A model generated the notes under the pieces. That model was not told the DNA's origin. It ran no database searches and saw only the letters and a list, made by a program, of their open reading frames with translations. Below are positions 12,196-23,312 of a stretch of DNA of 64,000 nucleotides, in pieces. The DNA lies in contig OY755170.1 in assembly GCA_963576735.1 (NCBI GenBank), positions 23,544,875-23,608,874 on the forward strand. Reading direction: 5' to 3'. Positions within the stretch are counted from its first letter, which is position 1. Each line of letters opens with the position of its first letter. Source of the stretch: Bedellia somnulentella. Its lineage: Eukaryota; Arthropoda; Insecta; Lepidoptera; Bedelliidae. The position numbers and the translations under genes were made by a program.

Positions 12196-13864
12196 AAAAC
12201 TAAACTGTGTCAGAGCACAATATATTAACCACGACCACGAATGACCACGATATAGCTCCAACAACTGCAATAACTTTTAGTATCTGATTGAATAAATGAG
12301 AAATATTTAGAAAAAAATGCATGTTTTACAACAAACGCTTCTTTTTGTAAATTAGTAGTATCGCTAGTTACTTTAAGATGAGAGAATTAATTCAGAGGAA
12401 ATATGGTCTATTTCTTTTTATTATTTACCTTTTTTTAACGTTTGTCAGCTTCTTAAGACAAATCCTACATAAAGATTTGATACTTGACCTCTATCATGTG
12501 GGTATCTTATCTAAGTCAAGAAACCATACGCATTTTCAGAAGTTATACCAATACTACAACATTTAGGACTTGAAGCTATAAGGGTAAATTTATTATACTC
12601 TGATTTACAGCAACAAATTCTTTATTTTATTTATACTTGATACTTCGCAGACAAAAGAATGAAATAAGATACAACGTTGAGTTGGGAAAATCGAGTTTGT
12701 TTTAACAAGAAAGAAAACAAATACCTATCATAATCAATAATTGCCTCCAGGTTTGTTTCTATATCGGATATAAATAGCTCAGTTGCCAAGCTAGAAAATG
12801 GCTGATGCCGAATTAAGAAGTTGAGCTTAGCCCAGAGTGGTTTCATTAATTTCATAACTTAAAGAATCCTTCACCATACAAAATATTGAGCAATGAAAAC
12901 GGTACACAAAGGGGTAGATAGAAATCATGATACGGTATTAAAATGTAATTAAAAACAAAGATTTGCACATTTTCCAGCTTGTCTCTAATTATAATTACTT
13001 TAGCCGTAACTGTAACTTGGGCCGTATAATTTCCGAAATTCGAACAGCGCGGAACGGATTCGAACGAACCAATTTTGGATATTTGAAACACTAATAAGAC
13101 TGGGATGGTAATTTAGTTCTTCACACAACATATTGAATACAAATCAAACTAAACAGAACCATTGCTTTATATTTTTAATCATTTTATTGAAATGTGCCGC
13201 AGGCCTTGCCTGTCACAGGCATTACTACCGCTCCTACACAAACGGAAATTTCATCAATACGTGTTACGAGGGATGGGCACTCTTTTCTTGCTATTATAAC
13301 TTTAAAATATTATTTATATTCAATTGTACATGCTTTCAAGGTGGTCCCATTAAATTTTAACCTATAATGGGTTTGGTTGCGGGGTAAAAAATATTTTAAT
13401 ATTATCAAAATGTATACTTGGACTCTGTTATTTATTGATATTGTATTTCAATTTGCGTTTCCGTCAATCGGCTGTACAGGCGGTTCTATATTTGTTCAAA
13501 AATATATAATTTAGCAGAATCAGTGTACTATTTGGTGGGTCGCATAATAGATTTATAATAAAACACATTTATAATAAAACCTAAGAACAGAAAAACTTGG
13601 GATGATTGAGCTCTATCCGAGAATTTAGTGCTGAGTTGAGTTTTACACAATACTGGATTGTGTATATGAATGAATGAATAAATTACAAAAGAATGAATTA
13701 CATTTATTCGCTGCATAAAAGGCACAAAAACTAACAATATGCATAAAAGAAATAAAAAAAGTAAAAGAATACAGAATAAAACAATATAACACTAAAATAA
13801 TTAAAAATAATTAATATAATAATAAATAATTAAAAAGTGGTAATGGGAAGAGCATAGACAAACG
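12196..13864. other. unassigned AT-rich stretch
   Basis: Several frames of 60-79 codons occur on both strands. None shows a domain or a convincing splice site. Confidence 0.45.
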
Positions 13865-14190
13865 TAATAGCTCAGTGGGTAGCAGGTATTTTCTACCCAC
13901 GACTATCTACTCATGCAGACAGGCGTTGGTTTAAGTACCTACCGTTTCAGGCCCAGACAGATTTATCTTTTCTTAAGGTTTATGTGCTATGATTATTGAC
14001 GGTGAGGAAAATCATCCTAAAGAAACCCGCATAGCTTTGTTGTACTTAGTCATATGAGTGAGTACACTGTACCAACAAAACGTGGGTACTCTGAACAAGA
14101 GGTGACAGTTACGTGATGTTCAGAAATATTAGTACCCCCGTCGTCGTTCCTTCGCGGACATACGGCGTAAATGTTTGAGTCTTGAGTTTG
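13865..14190 (+). repeat. SINE-A, diverged full-length copy
   Basis: The head keeps an A box (TAGCTCAGTGGGTAGC) and the body keeps ACGGTGAGGAAAATCATCC, AACGTGGGTACTCTGAACA, TACGTGATGTTCAGAAATA and GCGGACATACGGCGTAAATG. The tail has decayed from TTATG repeats. Confidence 0.75.
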
Positions 14191-15310
14191 ATTTATAACT
14201 AAAAAAACACAACAAAAAGCCTATGAAATTTATTAATCAGTGACCGACATAAATAAACATGCTCCTTTGAAACCAATAATTGAGTATAAAATGCAACATA
14301 TAACCAAATTCTATCAAAAATGCGACGTAAATATACGAGACGTAACAAAATTGCGCTTATCAACAAGCTTTTTTATGGTTTCAGAATGTGGGATATATTT
14401 TAGATACCTATTTTCATCATTTAGAACAAACTACAACCAATTGATAGAAGTCAACCACGAAATCGCATTTGATTGCAATTTCCATTCCCGGACGAGTATT
14501 AGATTTTGTACTAGTAATGCATAAAATGCATTCGCAGCCATTTTGTATGTGTTTTGATGAGGAACTAAACTATGTAAATTCAAAGCATAGGTAAACGTCG
14601 GTAAATGCTAAAAATTTTGGCAATGGTATGAAAAAGGTATTTTCGTCCATTTTTGATATGAATTATTCTCTATTTATAATTCCATAATTAAAACAATTAA
14701 TTACATTGGTTCCAATCCTTACCTTACCTTGTATCTTTCAGTTGAACTTACAAAAATATTGAAAATCGTTAATGAAGAAATTAATATTTCCAAATTACAA
14801 AAACTTTTAACTATACTAAATGAAAACAGTTAGGTACATTCAACAAACACAAAATTATTTACGCCACACAATATTAAACTTTGACTTTCGAACTATTAAT
14901 TATGTTTCTACTCTAGAAATATTCCTTATTTTAGTAAGTTATTAAAAATTAATTTGGTACGCGATTGTACTACCATATTCCACAGTGCGGCTGCGGCGCC
15001 TCGGACCTAGCAAGGAACGAATAAATATAGCTATATTTACATTCTTCTATATAATAAGAGAACTAAAACTTGTTAATTTTATTATCATATAAATTGTGAT
15101 GCTAAATACGTCTGCAGACAGCTCTCGACATTGTCGAATTTATTCTCGTTGCCATTTCACTTTAGTTTATCCGGGACGAAGGGCGATCGTGGGTTAGTTA
15201 CATACACCTTTTTCATCATCATCAAGGGACTGTTACGTCTATGATAGAAGGTTTAAACAATACACCCTTTTACATAGGTATTATTCCATTAGTTTAATAA
15301 CTTATTTAAA
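14191..15310. other. unassigned AT-rich stretch
   Basis: A 94-codon frame (14240-14524) has no recognisable domain. Nothing else found. Confidence 0.4.
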
Positions 15311-15323
15311 TATGAAATACCAA

Positions 15324-15688
15324 GACGACTTGATAGCTCAATGGGTAGAACACCGGTTAACGTGCAAGCGACTAGTGTTCAAATCCCGGGTCGGGCCTAC
15401 ACCAATTTGTCTTTTCTAAGGACATATGTGTGGTTAATTTATCATGGTTGTTAACGGTGAGGCAAAACATCGTGAGGAAACTCACATGACTGAGTTGTAC
15501 TTAGTCATGTGACAGTGTATTCGTACAAAACGGCGATAGGCCTGCCCCCTATCACGAGAGTACACTGTCCATGCAAAACGTGGGTACTCTGAACACCAGG
15601 TGACAAAGTCACGTGATGTTCAGAAGTATTAGTACCTCTGCCAACCCCTTAGGGGATATTCGGCGTGAATGCTTATGTTATGTTATGT
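15324..15688 (+). mobile_element. SINE-A, full length with target-site duplication
   Basis: The best reference copy in the window. It starts with a tRNA-like head holding an A box (TAGCTCAATGGGTAGAAC) and a B box (GTTCAAATCCCGGG). The body carries AAAACATCGTGAGGAAAC, AAACGGCGATAGGCCTGCC and AACGTGGGTACTCTGAACAC, and the tail is TTATGTTATGTTATG-like. It is flanked by a perfect 13-bp direct repeat, TATGAAATACCAA, at 15311-15323 and 15689-15701. The A and B boxes predict RNA polymerase III transcription; movement would depend on a LINE that I could not identify for this tail. Confidence 0.92.
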
Positions 15689-15701
15689 TATGAAATACCA
15701 A

Positions 15702-15860
15702 TATCGCTTTTATCGTGAAAATGAAGTAATAAGAAATATGAACAACTTATGTCCTTGAGTGATATGGCATCTTATACTGAAGTACTATTTTTTGTGGATT
15801 TAATTTAAATAGACCACATATGTGTAGAATTATTTGCAAGGATAAGTAGTTAGCTTTTAA
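15702..15860. other. unassigned spacer
   Basis: Nothing recognised between SINE-A and the Helitron-like repeat. Confidence 0.4.
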
Positions 15861-16450
15861 TCTATACTAATATTATAAAGCTGAAGAGTTTGTTTGTTTG
15901 AACGCTAGGTTTTCAGGAACTACACAATCAATTTGAAAAAATCTTTTTGTGTTGGATAGTCCATACATCGAGGAAGGCTTTAGGCTATTTATCTTCACGC
16001 TGCAACTAATAGGAGCAAAAAATCTGCGAAAGATGTTGCAAAAACGGGGAAAATTAGTCATATTTGCAGGCTTCCGTTGTGTGCGCTGCGTAAACGGTTG
16101 AAGTTACCCAAAAAGTATGTATTGAAGAATCATTACTCTTTAAACGATCTAAAATGTATGCAACAGTATATGTGTTTGTATGTTTATTGTAATCAAATTT
16201 GGTCGAAATTAATGCATTATTGCCAATTATTTGCATATATTTTTTTCAACCTATTATTAATCCTTATCAAAATAAATGTGTTGTTAATTAAGAGTATTTA
16301 ATTTTGAACAAAATTGTTCTTCACATCACTTCATTTAAAATAACATCTTAGAAGATAATACAATTTTAAAATTACTCCGCACAAAATTGACACGCGTAGC
16401 ATGAAGCGCTAGACAAGACGCTGCGCTGGTTGGCGAGCGAAGTGACCCGC
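15861..16450 (+). mobile_element. Helitron-like non-autonomous element, copy 1
   Basis: Begins TCTATACTAATATTATAAAG and shares about 530 bp with 51183-51730 in the same orientation, including GAACGCTAGG, TGTGTTGGATAGTCCAT, GGCTTCCGTTGTGTGCGCTG and CTTAGAAGATAATACAATTT. The right end is GC-rich with hairpin potential (GACGCTGCGCTGG and neighbours). The 5' TC start and GC-rich 3' end resemble the lepidopteran Helitron-like class as I remember it. No rolling-circle replicase is present, and the exact 3' end is uncertain. Confidence 0.6.
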
Positions 16451-16503
16451 GCGATAAGCTTATGTTTATGTTTAAGCCTTATAAGGAATAGTTGTAAGTA
16501 ATA

Positions 16504-16705
16504 CATACATACATACATACATATACTCACGGCTATAAATCCCTTGAAGGGTTAGCCAGAGCCAAGGAATTAGACACTCCTCAGCCACTTTTGGAAAGTT
16601 CCTTAAAAGCTCCATCACCGTTAGTCGCCTCTTACGTACACCCACCGGCACTGGAAGAAATGGGGTAGTGCTATTCTAATTCGACACTACACAGCAATAA
16701 TAGAA
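16504..16705 (-). mobile_element. SINE-B, internally deleted, with target-site duplication
   Basis: Reverse-strand SINE-B from the tail complement (ACATACATACATACATATAC) to the head complement CTATTCTAATTCGACACTAC. The middle is shortened between CTCCATCACCG and TTAGTCGCCTC. It is flanked by a perfect 10-bp direct repeat, GTAAGTAATA, at 16494-16503 and 16706-16715. Confidence 0.88.
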
Positions 16706-16924
16706 GTAAGTAATATAATATTGATTAACAAATCATCATTGAAATTCGTGTACTATCTATGTTTGGAGGTATAGTCGTTCTTTTTGTAGTCATGAATTTA
16801 CACTAGATGGAGCTAACTGTATATATTTTACATCGCGGTATGATTTCTTTTTTGTTTTTTGTATAAATATTTAAACTTGGCTATCATGGTTAGAATTCAG
16901 TGTATTATTGGTTTTTACGAAGTA
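16706..16924. other. unassigned spacer
   Basis: Nothing recognised. Confidence 0.4.
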
Positions 16925-17140
16925 TGATTTGACACACTTGGACCGAATTGAGAGTGTGCTCAAAAAGGCAGGCATTCGAAATTATTCGTATGAAGAATAA
17001 AAGAGCACGTATGAAAAGATTGATGGATGTAGACGAAGCCAGAGAGGTTTGCCAGGATCGTACGAAGTGGCGATCAATAGTCTCTGCCTACCCCAATGGA
17101 AATTAACGGCGTGAGTATATGTATGTATGTATGATACATC
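16925..17140 (+). pseudogene. LINE-R C-terminal fragment with tail
   Basis: Carries the coding remnant for HLDRIESVLKKAGI-like sequence, a small insertion, then RTKWRSIVSAYPNGN, the stop and the tail GTGAGTATATGTATGTATG. 5'-truncated, with a frameshift near ATTCGAAATTATTCG. The shared tail links it to SINE-B. Confidence 0.8.
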
Positions 17141-17402
17141 AAAGTGTAATAATAATAAAACATCCGAAATATACTTTCAACATCTCATCGTGTTGTACCT
17201 AATACTTAATCAATACACTTTAATTTTGTAGTAGTTTTTTTATATCTACGGCTAAGATTGTTTTTTACACGGCCAACTATATGTCGCATTGTCAAGATCG
17301 GGTTGCGGGGAAAATCAGTATGTTCTTCTGCCATAGGAAAACAAAAAAATATATCATTTACGCAGAAGTACTTTAAGATATATTATTTCTTATTTAAAAA
17401 CA

Positions 17403-17440
17403 CAAATTGACGCGGACGAAGTCGCGGGGAACAGCTAGTC
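17403..17440 (-). repeat. isolated SINE-B head (GCCCGCGAC type)
   Basis: ACGCGGACGAAGTCGCGGGG followed by AACAGCTAGT is the complement of the head seen at 60483. The body is absent. Confidence 0.5.
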
Positions 17441-17454
17441 AGTCATAAGTTTCT

Positions 17455-17600
17455 AATAAATAAAGGAAAGAAAAAATTCGACACAGGCGGGAAACGAACC
17501 CGCGACCTCGGAAAAGAAAAAAAAAGAAAAAAGGAATTTTTCTTTCCTTTATTTATTCTTTATTTATTAGTAATAAACCCCACATGAGGTTTTCTTGAAC
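17455..17600. repeat. foldback repeat with tRNA 3'-half remnant
   Basis: The left arm, AATAAATAAAGGAAAGAAAA, is repeated inverted as TTTTTCTTTCCTTTATTTAT. Inside is the complement of a tRNA T-arm (GGCGGGAAACGAACCCGCGA). Just outside lies ACCCCACATGAGGTTTTC, a motif shared with 27245 and 57160-57230. It belongs to the same family as 28748-29000 and 56850-57245. Confidence 0.65.
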
Positions 17601-17889
17601 AAAAATATTTAAATCAGTCATAAGTTTATTTAAATTCAATTCCTATACAATTTTGATATTCTTCTCTATACGTTACTTTGAAATCCAAATGCATAATATT
17701 CCGCAGCCTTGTTAAAAGTTTCTCAGAGCCGCCACACGTTTACGCATATATGTTTCAGAATATTCTTGACGCTTATTCGTGAACGTAGCTGCCCAGCAAA
17801 CCTTGTTTTTTTGTTGTAAAGTAATATGTTGGTAAAATGGTAAAATATGAACATCGTAAATAATACTTTTGATATTTGTTTGTACTTAT

Positions 17890-18215
17890 GGACTTCATTC
17901 TACGCTAAATAAGTGACATACAAATTCAGATGTTCAGCATTTTCACGCAACTCTGTCAATAAGTCGTCCATAAACAAACTGAATTGCCACAGAGATGATA
18001 CAAATCCCTGTCGGCACCCCTAGAGTCCCCAACCAGTCTATGTTTGCCTCGTGTATTGTTACACGTGCACTGAAAATTTCAAGGAAATCTCAAAAACGCT
18101 CGTGTAAGTTGACTCCCCAAAGCAAACTTGGACAACACCTCCCACAAAATCTTTCTTAACACTCTTTGATACACCTTCTCTAAATCTCTGTTGGAATAGA
18201 ATTATGTTTTTCTTA
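17890..18215 (-). pseudogene. LINE-R reverse transcriptase fragment
   Basis: On the minus strand it keeps DLEKVYQRVLRKILWEVL, then a diverged segment, then a frame reading SLFMDDLLTELRENAEHL. These align with FIDLEKAYNRVVRKYLM in the copy near 63200. Stops and frameshifts break it, and the catalytic FADD-type segment is not seen. Confidence 0.7.
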
Positions 18216-18828
18216 TTTACAATATTTGTATTTGTCATGTACTATGCAATAGCGTAATAACACCCGATAGAAATAAGTTAAAAACATTAATAAAAATATT
18301 AAAGCGCAGTCGCCTGTTCATCAAATATTAAATGTCTTAAAATTGTTTTTTCGAACCATAGTATTGGGTTACAATTATATTTTTCTGTACCATAGACCAA
18401 TCAAACCTGTCAGTGATACATATCTATGTAATTAGTGTGTGTATGTAATGTACTAAACATATTCATCATTCATTCATTCATTATGACCTTATCACGGTTA
18501 ACAAGATAAGGCTAAAAAACTCGTTCTAAATGCTTGCAGCTGCAGAAATTTATTTTATTTTATTTATTTATTTTGGACAAACAACAGACACAGACTAAAT
18601 ACATTATTTCTAATTAAATTACATGGTGAAATCAGTCTGTATCCAGAACTGTTCATCACAGAATATTTACATTTCTATTATTATTCTATTTATCTTATCA
18701 TAATAAACATATTTTAAAAACTTATATGAAACTGAACTTTGTATAAAATATATAATCAGCATTTAAACATTATAAAGCTTATAACTAATACATCTATTAA
18801 ATGGGATTGTGTTTATACAAGTTTATGC

Positions 18829-18864
<36 letters not shown>

Positions 18865-18912
18865 GTTTGCATGTGTGTGGGTGTGTGTGTATGTATGTAT
18901 GTGTGTGTGTGT
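18829..18912. repeat. (TG)n-rich microsatellite
   Basis: Interrupted TG repeat with TTTG and GTATG variants, inside the 3' untranslated region of the LINE on the opposite strand. Short frames reading CVCV… come from it and are not genes. Confidence 0.95.
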
Positions 18913-18928
18913 CATATACTAAAATTGA

Positions 18929-21787
18929 TCATTTAATGGTATCATTTATCAGTATGCTTCGCTTGAGCTGGAGTTTAGACGAATTAAATATGTCTATAGA
19001 GCTGTAGTTTTTATTGTGTGATTCACAAATCCTACGAAGAGGGGCGCGCTCGCCAGCCACCGTGCGGACGGGCTCTACCGCGAACACGGCTGTGTGCGGC
19101 AGCCGGCTGTCGGGCCGACGCGGGACGCGGTAGCCTATTTCGTTGGACAGGGGAATGCAATCGTAATGGTTAAAACATATGTTATGGAGCGTCATTTGGT
19201 CAATAAGTTGTCGTCTGTCTGTCAGTGATTGTAGGTTGTATTTTTTAAGTAGATTAGTGTAAGACATTCTGGAATGATGAAATTTGTAGTGTATGGCTTT
19301 AAGGGCTTTTTTCTGTATGGATTCTATCTTATTGGAGTACTTTGAATAGTAGGGATTCCAAATCACGCTGGCATATTCCAACTGAGACCTCACCAAAGAT
19401 TTGTATAAACAAACCATTGATGATTTTCTTTTGAAATGTCTTCCAGCACGCAAAATAAATCCTAGCATTTGATAGGCCTTTGTACAGATAGCCTCTACGT
19501 GGGCATCAAAACTCAAGCTTTCGTCAAAAATAATTCCTAAGTCTCGAATTTGTGATACCCTCTCTAAGGGACAGTTATCAATATGGTAGTTGTGCAAAAT
19601 TTTGTTCCGGTTTTTGGTGAATGTTATTTGTTTACATTTGTTGTGTGCTAGGTATAAATTATTTTCTTTACAAAAACGACCAAAACGGTCCAGATCGGCC
19701 TGAAGAAGTTGGGTGTCGTTTATAGTTTTGATAGGCATGAATATTTTAAGGTCATCTGCAAATAATAAGACTCTGCTATTTTCAAAACACCTTACAATTT
19801 CGTTCACAAATAGTAAATACAACAATGGGCCAAGGATAGAACCCTGTATCACACCAGAGGTGACCAGCCTCTTCTCTGAAAGATTAGTCAAGTAAGAAAC
19901 GAACCACCTTAAAAAGTCTCCCTTGATACCATTATAAGCTAATCTAAGGAATAGCATGATGTGGTCTATTTTGTCGAAGGCTTTTAAAAAATCGGTGTAT
20001 ACAGCGTCTATTTGTATTTTTTTATCCATGTGACGGAAAATGTAATCGGAGTATACTATCAAGTTTGTCACAGTTGAACGGCCTCTCAAAAAACCGTGTT
20101 GTTCCTCCACTATGTGGGGTTTTAAGTTTAATATAAGGTTTTGATGTACAAGGGATTCTAATACTTTTGGTACAGTAGACAAAATTGAAATCGGCCGGTA
20201 ATTAGTAATGAGGCTTCTATTGCCCGATTTATGTAATGGAACTATATGAGCCAGTTTCCATTGATCAGGAAATATACCTTCAGCCATGCATTTATTAAAA
20301 AGGAAACATAGAGGCATTGATAATTCATGTGCTAGATTTTTAAGGAAAATTGGGTGTATTTTGTCTGGGCCGGGCCCTTTACTAGCATCAAGGTATTTTA
20401 GTTTTCTTTCTATTTGAGTTTCAGAAAACTGCAGTAGATGTATGTTAGGGGAACTTGAATTTGAAGGGAGGGAAGCCAAATCCAATGTTGTAAAATCAGA
20501 TGATGGTTCAAATACTGAGCTAAAGTAATTATTAAACATGCTAACTATGATAGCAGGGTCACTAGAAGTTGTATTTCCAAAGGTCATTGTGCTTGGGTAG
20601 CTAGAGTCGTTTTTTTTAATAGATGATATATACTTCCAGAAAGATTTAGGGTTTTTATGAATATTACTTTCAGTAGAGCTCATATAGGTCCGGAAACAAC
20701 ATTTAAGCAACATTTTACTCCTTTTTCGCAGTAAAGAAAACTCACCATAATCAGCTAAATTGTGGTATGTATTCCAACGATGCCAAATCTTGTATTTACG
20801 TGTTAACGTAGACCTTAAGGCGTTAGAGAACCATGGGGGATATTGTGAATTACGAATTTTCTTGACGGGCACGTGCTTGCTAATAGTTTCGTTAATTATT
20901 TTATAAAACTTCTCTGTTGCTGTTATAGCATCGTAAGTGGAAAGTTCTTGGTGCCAATCGATTGTATAAAGGTGATCCTTTATCGCTTGATAGTCACTCT
21001 TATAAAAATCGTGTTTTAGTTGTACAAGAGGCAGTATGGAATCAAAGTTTTTATTTATTTCTAGTTCAATCATAATAGGGGGGTGGTGTTTATCAACTTT
21101 ATCAGTAAGTATTGCCCATGGTTGGGAGCACTTGAATGTGTTGATATCGGTGAAAAATAGGTCTAGTAGCCTATTGTTAGTATTATGGATACAATTTATT
21201 TGTTTTAATTGCATATAGTTGGTCGCGTCTATTAATAACTGATGACTACCGATTAAATCTATTTGAGCAGTTAAATTTCCGTCCTGGTTTTCCTTAAGCC
21301 ATACTAGGTTTGGCATATTGTAATCTCCAGCAATACAATAATTATCATTAGAATGTGCTGTAAATAATCTTGTGAGGTTATTGAAGTATGTTTCGTAAGA
21401 CAGCATATTAGATGAAGGAGGCAAATACACAGCACAGATGAATAACCTAGTAGAGCCACATAATGGTAATGTTACGATGATTTCTTCGATTATCTGACAC
21501 TCTAAATCTAATCGCCTACAGGGTAGTAATGTTCTTTTTATCGCAACCAATACACCGCCGCCGTCTTTTTTAACGCTCGTGTTTATACATCTGTCCCGAC
21601 GAAAAATAGCATACCTCTCGTCTGCTACCTCATGATCAAATATACCCTCGCGTAGCCAAGTTTCAGTCAGTATAATAATATCATAATCAGAAGCTGCTAT
21701 GTTCAGCCTTATATGTGCTAACTTAGACCTAATACCGCCGCAATTTTGGTAGTAAATGGAAAGTGCACGTCTGCTAGTAATTATTAA
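18929..21787 (-). CDS. LINE ORF2: APE endonuclease and reverse transcriptase
   Basis: Encodes the enzyme that nicks target DNA and copies the element RNA into it. The frame is open for about 952 codons. There is no ATG before residue 80 (21550), yet the endonuclease motifs begin upstream of it (YYQNCGGIRSKL, ILTETWL, GGGVLVAIKR). The functional start is therefore a non-ATG codon, a lost ATG or coupled reinitiation after ORF1. Later motifs are GDYNMPNLVW (endonuclease), DKHHPP near its end, GPGPDKIHPIFLK, NYRPISILS, YTDFLKAFDKIDH, QGSILGPLLYLLFVNEI and the catalytic LLFADDLKIF of the RT, then the C-terminal RSQLEYASVIWNP block typical of CR1/jockey-type LINEs. All RT core motifs that I can check are intact. 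Not a host gene. Confidence 0.92.
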   Translation of the reverse strand, partial: LIITSRRALSIYYQNCGGIRSKLAHIRLNIAASDYDIIILTETWLREGIFDHEVADERYAIFRRDRCINTSVKKDGGGVLVAIKRTLLPCRRLDLECQIIEEIIVTLPLCGSTRLFICAVYLPPSSNMLSYETYFNNLTRLFTAHSNDNYCIAGDYNMPNLVWLKENQDGNLTAQIDLIGSHQLLIDATNYMQLKQINCIHNTNNRLLDLFFTDINTFKCSQPWAILTDKVDKHHPPIMIELEINKNFDSILPLVQLKHDFYKSDYQAIKDHLYTIDWHQELSTYDAITATEKFYKIINETISKHVPVKKIRNSQYPPWFSNALRSTLTRKYKIWHRWNTYHNLADYGEFSLLRKRSKMLLKCCFRTYMSSTESNIHKNPKSFWKYISSIKKNDSSYPSTMTFGNTTSSDPAIIVSMFNNYFSSVFEPSSDFTTLDLASLPSNSSSPNIHLLQFSETQIERKLKYLDASKGPGPDKIHPIFLKNLAHELSMPLCFLFNKCMAEGIFPDQWKLAHIVPLHKSGNRSLITNYRPISILSTVPKVLESLVHQNLILNLKPHIVEEQHGFLRGRSTVTNLIVYSDYIFRHMDKKIQIDAVYTDFLKAFDKIDHIMLFLRLAYNGIKGDFLRWFVSYLTNLSEKRLVTSGVIQGSILGPLLYLLFVNEIVRCFENSRVLLFADDLKIFMPIKTINDTQLLQADLDRFGRFCKENNLYLAHNKCKQITFTKNRNKILHNYHIDNCPLERVSQIRDLGIIFDESLSFDAHVEAICTKAYQMLGFILRAGRHFKRKSSMVCLYKSLVRSQLEYASVIWNPYYSKYSNKIESIQKKALKAIHYKFHHSRMSYTNLLKKYNLQSLTDRRQLIDQMTLHNICFNHYDCIPLSNEIGYRVPRRPDSRLPHTAVFAVEPVRTVAGERAPLRRICESHNKNYSSIDIFNSSKLQLKRSILINDTIK

Positions 21788-22193
21788 CTATGTATATTTC
21801 AAACAGTGCATGCAACCGCATGTCACTGATTTTTTTGCAAAATAAGTAATAAATGAATCGACGACGGTTACTGTAGGTAGCTATTGGTTTATTATGTATG
21901 GCACGCATATATATGGCTGCCATAAGCATACATATCTTAAATTGAATATTTAGGAAAATACAAGTGCGCTTGCCTATGGATACTTCATAGTTTATACTGA
22001 CACAAATAGAACCAACTATACGAACATTTACTGAGAGATACCAAAAAATGGATAATATTATATATAATTTATGTATAATGTAAAATATGACGTAGAAGAT
22101 TGTTGTAAATAGTGTTATTAAGGTGTATTCGAGTAGGTGTAAATATGTTGTGTGTATGTAAATAAAGTAACATATGATAACAGATTGCAATAG
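21788..22193 (-). other. LINE inter-ORF spacer with a 138-codon frame
   Basis: A frame without ATG starts 4 nt past the ORF1 stop (22190) and ends at 21774, overlapping the open ORF2 frame by 14 nt. It is AT-rich, hydrophobic and low in complexity, so coding is doubtful. The arrangement leaves a continuous chain of open frames from ORF1 to ORF2. Confidence 0.4.
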
Positions 22194-23312
22194 TCACAGT
22201 TTTTTTAGATCCTCCTCACAGCGTATGGCAATAATTGATGTCGTGTCATCCTTTCTTGTTAAGATTGCAGAGTTTTTCACCCATACAAACTTGATTTTCT
22301 TTTCTTTAGCTATAGAACGGACTTTGGAATACAGAATCTTACGCTTCAATGTAAGGTGCTCATTGATGTAGATTTTTGATTTGTCATTTTTGTTGCTGGG
22401 TGTGGATGTTCCCGCTGAGCTAAACAATTGTCCAACAGTAAGTTCTCGACGTGCTCTACAAGCCGCTATGACATCGTTACGTAGATGGCGGGTTGCTAGG
22501 TGCACAATGATGTTCTTTGGCCGCGTCGTTGTCTGGTTGTGAGCGACTCTGTGTACGTCGGTGATGGAACTTGATGGTAACGGAATACCTATAAGGGTGC
22601 CGAGTGTTTCTATAATATGGAATAAATTTTCATTCTTGTTCTCTGGTACGTTTTGTAATTCTATGTTACAATTCCTAGACCTTTGTTCCATCTCTTCTTG
22701 TTTGCTTTCGAGATGAAAATTTGTGACCTTAAGTTGTTCGTTTTCCAATTTTATTTGTGTTATTTTGTTTGATATTTCGCGTACATCGGGTATAGATGTT
22801 TCTATATCTTTAGTTCGTGATTGCAAATCCGATATTTCATTTTTTAGTTTGGATATCAAATCATGATATTCAGATCTTGTTTCTTGAATGGCTTTATGGA
22901 CTTCAACAGCCACGACTGCTTGTATCTCTAGGGCAATGGATGAGCGAAGCTCGATAATTTTGGCATCGAGAAGATTACTAAATTGCTGGAATGATATAGA
23001 GGGCGCACGCTCCGAGTCACTATTCAATGATAATGATGATATGTTCACTGGCTCATCACATGACATCGCCGTGTGGTTAAAAGAAAAATCTGTTTGCCTT
23101 CTGATTGGAGTATTATCGTTTCTTGGCGCTCTACTACGTTGTGTTATATTTAAACAACCAGGACAATACCATGATTGGCTCAAGCTTACAAAATTTGCTT
23201 TGTAATATTCTGCCTTTAAGCCTTGGCATTTATAATGGCTAATTAAACCACAAGGAATGCATTTTAGCAGATCTTTTCCCTCTACCGTAAGACTGCATAT
23301 GGAGCAATTCAT
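22194..23312 (-). CDS. LINE ORF1: PHD finger, coiled coil, FP25K-like domain
   Basis: 372 residues from an ATG. Residues 3-53 form a C4HC3 PHD-type zinc finger (C3, C6, C18, C21, H26, C29, C50, C53), including the usual WYCPGC end. Residues 120-215 are rich in charged and heptad-like leucine/isoleucine positions and probably form a coiled coil. The last 120 residues (NIIVHLATRHLRNDVIAACR, KIYINEHLTLKRKILYSKVR) look like the FP25K-type domain that I know from lepidopteran ORF1 proteins and from baculoviruses. Its likely role is RNA binding and particle assembly for the retrotransposon. No stop or frameshift is seen. The family name is by recognition only. Confidence 0.85.
   Translation of the reverse strand: MNCSICSLTVEGKDLLKCIPCGLISHYKCQGLKAEYYKANFVSLSQSWYCPGCLNITQRSRAPRNDNTPIRRQTDFSFNHTAMSCDEPVNISSLSLNSDSERAPSISFQQFSNLLDAKIIELRSSIALEIQAVVAVEVHKAIQETRSEYHDLISKLKNEISDLQSRTKDIETSIPDVREISNKITQIKLENEQLKVTNFHLESKQEEMEQRSRNCNIELQNVPENKNENLFHIIETLGTLIGIPLPSSSITDVHRVAHNQTTTRPKNIIVHLATRHLRNDVIAACRARRELTVGQLFSSAGTSTPSNKNDKSKIYINEHLTLKRKILYSKVRSIAKEKKIKFVWVKNSAILTRKDDTTSIIAIRCEEDLKKL

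Noticed and set aside
18739..19007. Open frames reading CVCVCV… on the plus strand
   Set aside because: Translation of the TG microsatellite in the 3' UTR of the LINE; no coding meaning.
21774..22190. A separate membrane-protein gene of 138 codons
   Set aside because: No ATG start, AT-driven hydrophobic composition, and placement in the inter-ORF spacer of a LINE.
22194..23312. An endogenous viral FP25K gene
   Set aside because: The FP25K-like part is fused to a PHD finger and coiled coil and precedes a LINE ORF2 on the same strand, so it is a retrotransposon ORF1.
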